From NCBI GenBank assembly GCA_004558205.1, contig SFDM01000053.1:1-15153 (forward strand): DNA of 15,153 bases, given 5' to 3'. A program made the position numbers and the translations under genes. Under the pieces are notes generated by a model. The model did not search any database and was not told the origin of the DNA. It saw nothing but the letters and a program-made list of their open reading frames with translations. Of the stretch, positions 14,875-15,153 are shown one piece after another (positions within the stretch are counted from its first letter, which is position 1; the number at the start of each line of letters is the position of its first letter). The DNA comes from Pyramidobacter piscolens (GTDB taxonomy: Bacteria; Synergistota; Synergistia; Synergistales; Dethiosulfovibrionaceae).

Positions 14875-15003
14875 CGGCGTCACTCGCTAAACGTCCCAGC
14901 TGCTCGAACCCTTCCCCGGCCCAAGCCTCACCGTACTAAAAGTACGCCTCCGGTTGGGCCGGGGGAAGGCTTCTTCGCACCTGGAACGTTTATCGAGCGC
15001 CGC
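14875..15003. repeat. 129-base palindromic repeat element
   Basis: The two halves are imperfect reverse complements over nearly their whole length. The left arm starts CGGCGTCACTCGCTAAACGT, and the right arm read in reverse starts CGGCGCTCGATAAACGTTCC. The strongest core is the CCTTCCCCGGCCCAA block (about 14909-14925) pairing with TTGGGCCGGGGGAAGG (about 14954-14969), and the tip is CGTACT AAA AGTACG. The first 30 bases recur, inverted, at 94-123. It contains no gene. Its position six bases after the kinase stop means it would form a very stable RNA hairpin and probably acts as terminator or 3'-end stabiliser. Confidence 0.8.
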
Positions 15004-15015
15004 CTCCCTGCGCTG

Positions 15016-15031
15016 CCGGCGTAAAAGCCGG
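15016..15031. repeat. Small hairpin between two repeat elements
   Basis: CCGGC (15016-15020) and GCCGG (15027-15031) flank a GTAAAA loop. It lies in the 60-base stretch between the palindromic element and the start of the CGCAAAGG copy. No T run follows, so it is not a clear terminator. Confidence 0.35.
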
Positions 15032-15063
15032 TTCAAAAGCAGGGGCAAAGGCGAGGGCAAAAG

Positions 15064-15153
15064 ATTGAATCGCAATGGGCGCAAAGGTCACGCAGAGGAT
15101 CGCAAAGTAAACCCCAAATAAAGGCCAAATAACGCTCAGCAGTTCAATAGAAA
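15064..15153. repeat. CGCAAAGG family element, copy 3, cut by window end
   Basis: GATTGAATCGCAATGGGCGC (15064-15083) is followed by AAAGG, then ACGCAGAGG and CGCAAAGTAAACCCC, in the same order and spacing as the left ends at 6324 and 10355. The right half, if present, lies outside the window. It follows the palindromic element by about 60 bases, so two repeat families are clustered in this gap. Confidence 0.6.

Overview
The window looks like chromosomal DNA from an anaerobic, probably diderm bacterium with GC-rich genes and AT-rich gaps. An exported TlpA-type thioredoxin next to a membrane polyferredoxin, a UMF1-type MFS carrier and heavy use of PAS/GGDEF proteins would suit Synergistota (a Pyramidobacter- or Jonquetella-like organism) or a GC-rich clostridial relative. 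This is an inference with low confidence; no rRNA or tRNA gene is present to anchor it.

Layout. (1) 190-3208, plus strand: a TIGR02757/DUF2400 protein, then a strong consensus promoter and a tight cluster of an exported TlpA-like thiol-disulfide protein, a 47-residue CXXC membrane peptide (CD1871A type, easily missed), a NapH/CcoG-like membrane 4Fe-4S protein and an overlapping DEDDh 3'-5' exonuclease. The cluster ends at a long hairpin terminator at 3472-3530. (2) 3587-9396, minus strand: two large signalling proteins separated by a 1-kb gap. One is PAS-GAF-GGDEF-EAL, with a degraded GGDEF and an intact EAL. The other is multi-PAS with a dead GGDEF fused to a C-terminal winged-helix DNA-binding domain. 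(3) 9484-12098, minus strand: a Sir2 deacylase, then a UMF1-family MFS transporter coupled to a small GIY-YIG protein. (4) 12277-14869, plus strand: a dCMP deaminase followed closely by a NarL-type response regulator and its histidine kinase, which overlap by 4 bases.

The non-coding DNA is unusually structured. A MITE-like family built on CGCAAAGG motifs occurs at about 6318-6530, 10355-10513 and 15064 to the window end. A separate 129-bp palindromic element lies at 14875-15003, and a 30-base solo arm of it sits in inverted orientation at 94-123. A third palindrome lies at 6625-6711.

The best candidates for undescribed biology are the TlpA / CXXC micro-protein / polyferredoxin cassette, which reads as an electron route from cytoplasmic ferredoxin-type donors to extracytoplasmic thiols, and the PAS / dead-GGDEF / winged-helix fusion, which reads as a one-component regulator built from a cyclic-di-GMP enzyme scaffold.
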